From: Haliea sp.
GTDB taxonomy: Bacteria > Pseudomonadota > Gammaproteobacteria > Pseudomonadales > Halieaceae
DNA length: 64,000 nucleotides
Assembly (NCBI GenBank): GCA_016704305.1
Contig: JADJAL010000002.1
Coordinates: 248,001 to 312,000 of the forward strand
Reading direction: 5' to 3'
Shown here: piece by piece, positions 63,766-64,000 of the stretch
How positions within the stretch are numbered: position 1 is the first letter of the stretch
How the letters are laid out: the number at the start of each line of letters is the position of its first letter
The notes under the pieces: generated by a model
What the model was told of the DNA's origin: nothing
What the model saw: the letters and a program-made list of their open reading frames with translations, nothing else
Databases searched by the model: none
Translations under genes and position numbers: made by a program

Positions 63766-64000
63766 ATGCAACCCGACGCAAACCCCACCCTGCCCTCCAG
63801 CACCAACGCCCACCTGATGGCCCGTCGCAACGCCGCCGTCGCGCGCGGCGTGAGCAACACGCACCAGATCTTTGCCGCGCATGCCGACAATGCTGAAGTC
63901 TGGGACGTGGAAGGCAAGCGCTACATCGACTTCGCTGGCGGCATCGCAGTGCTCAACACCGGCCACCGCCACCCGGACGTGATCGCGGCAGTGAAGGCGC
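63766..64000 (+). CDS. gabT: 4-aminobutyrate aminotransferase-like protein, partial
   Basis: The N-terminal 78 codons are open to the window end: NAHLMARRNAAVARGVSN, VWDVEGKRYIDFAGGIAVLNTGHRHPDV. This is the start of GABA/omega aminotransferases (class III). A GGAGG site lies about 9 bases upstream of ATG 63766. The active-site Lys is outside the window. Confidence 0.85.
   Translation, partial: MQPDANPTLPSSTNAHLMARRNAAVARGVSNTHQIFAAHADNAEVWDVEGKRYIDFAGGIAVLNTGHRHPDVIAAVKA

Overview
The window is about 64 kb of chromosomal DNA from a Gram-negative heterotroph, most likely a marine-type gammaproteobacterium. I infer this from the TonB-dependent receptors, the PEP-CTERM-like protein, the urtABCDE and ureDABCEFG layout, the type III glutamine synthetase and an RND efflux system. 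I cannot name a genus. Most of the window is GC-rich. A visibly AT-richer block at about 28-38 kb is full of broken genes and transposase remnants.

Layout: 1-8.2 kb is a leftward cluster for oxidative catabolism of a 6-deoxy sugar, most likely L-fucose. It encodes a split UxaA-type dehydratase, an aldo/keto reductase, a lactonase, an SDR and a FAH-family diketo-acid hydrolase, followed by a sulfatase with frameshifts and a carotenoid oxygenase. 8.6-19.4 kb holds a PEP-CTERM-like protein, two TonB receptors, a truncated cation transporter, a DUF3445 protein, a lipoprotein and a Baeyer-Villiger-type monooxygenase. 19.4-25.6 kb carries a PF10118 metal hydrolase and a four-gene set (ATP-grasp ligase, FemAB/GNAT-like transferase, PST flippase, DegT aminotransferase). 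25.8-39.1 kb is a mobile or decayed region bounded by two copies of a DUF3604 gene 3' end. It contains IS256, IS5 and IS110 remnants, a MarR-controlled RND pump with hotdog thioesterases, TetR/P450, and broken acyl-CoA dehydrogenase, LLM oxidoreductase and sugar-permease genes, and it ends next to a tRNA. 39.3-54.3 kb is a complete urea regulon: a divergent pair of operons, porin-urtABCDE-glutamine synthetase III to the left and ureDABCE-(small membrane protein)-FG to the right, with a good sigma-54-type promoter between them. 54.3-56.7 kb is a compact three-gene set that looks like an unusual RiPP pathway: a divergent ATP-grasp enzyme, a 91-residue precursor-like peptide with four copies of a Lys/Gly-rich decapeptide, and a HExxH protein with the DPRP signature of the peptide beta-hydroxylase-type family. 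56.8-64 kb has a broken esterase lipoprotein, an AEC permease, a class III aminotransferase, two large palindromic repeats, a ketosteroid-dehydrogenase-like flavoprotein, a cytochrome c' and the start of a gabT-like gene.

A caution applies throughout. At least eight otherwise well-conserved genes (sulfatase, RND pump, glutamine synthetase, P450, LLM oxidoreductase, esterase, flavoprotein, DUF3604) carry single-base frameshifts, often at or near short homopolymers. Genes outside the 28-38 kb block are affected too, so part of this is probably residual indel error in the assembly. True decay is clear only where internal segments are missing (transposase remnants, acyl-CoA dehydrogenase, LLM oxidoreductase, sugar permease).
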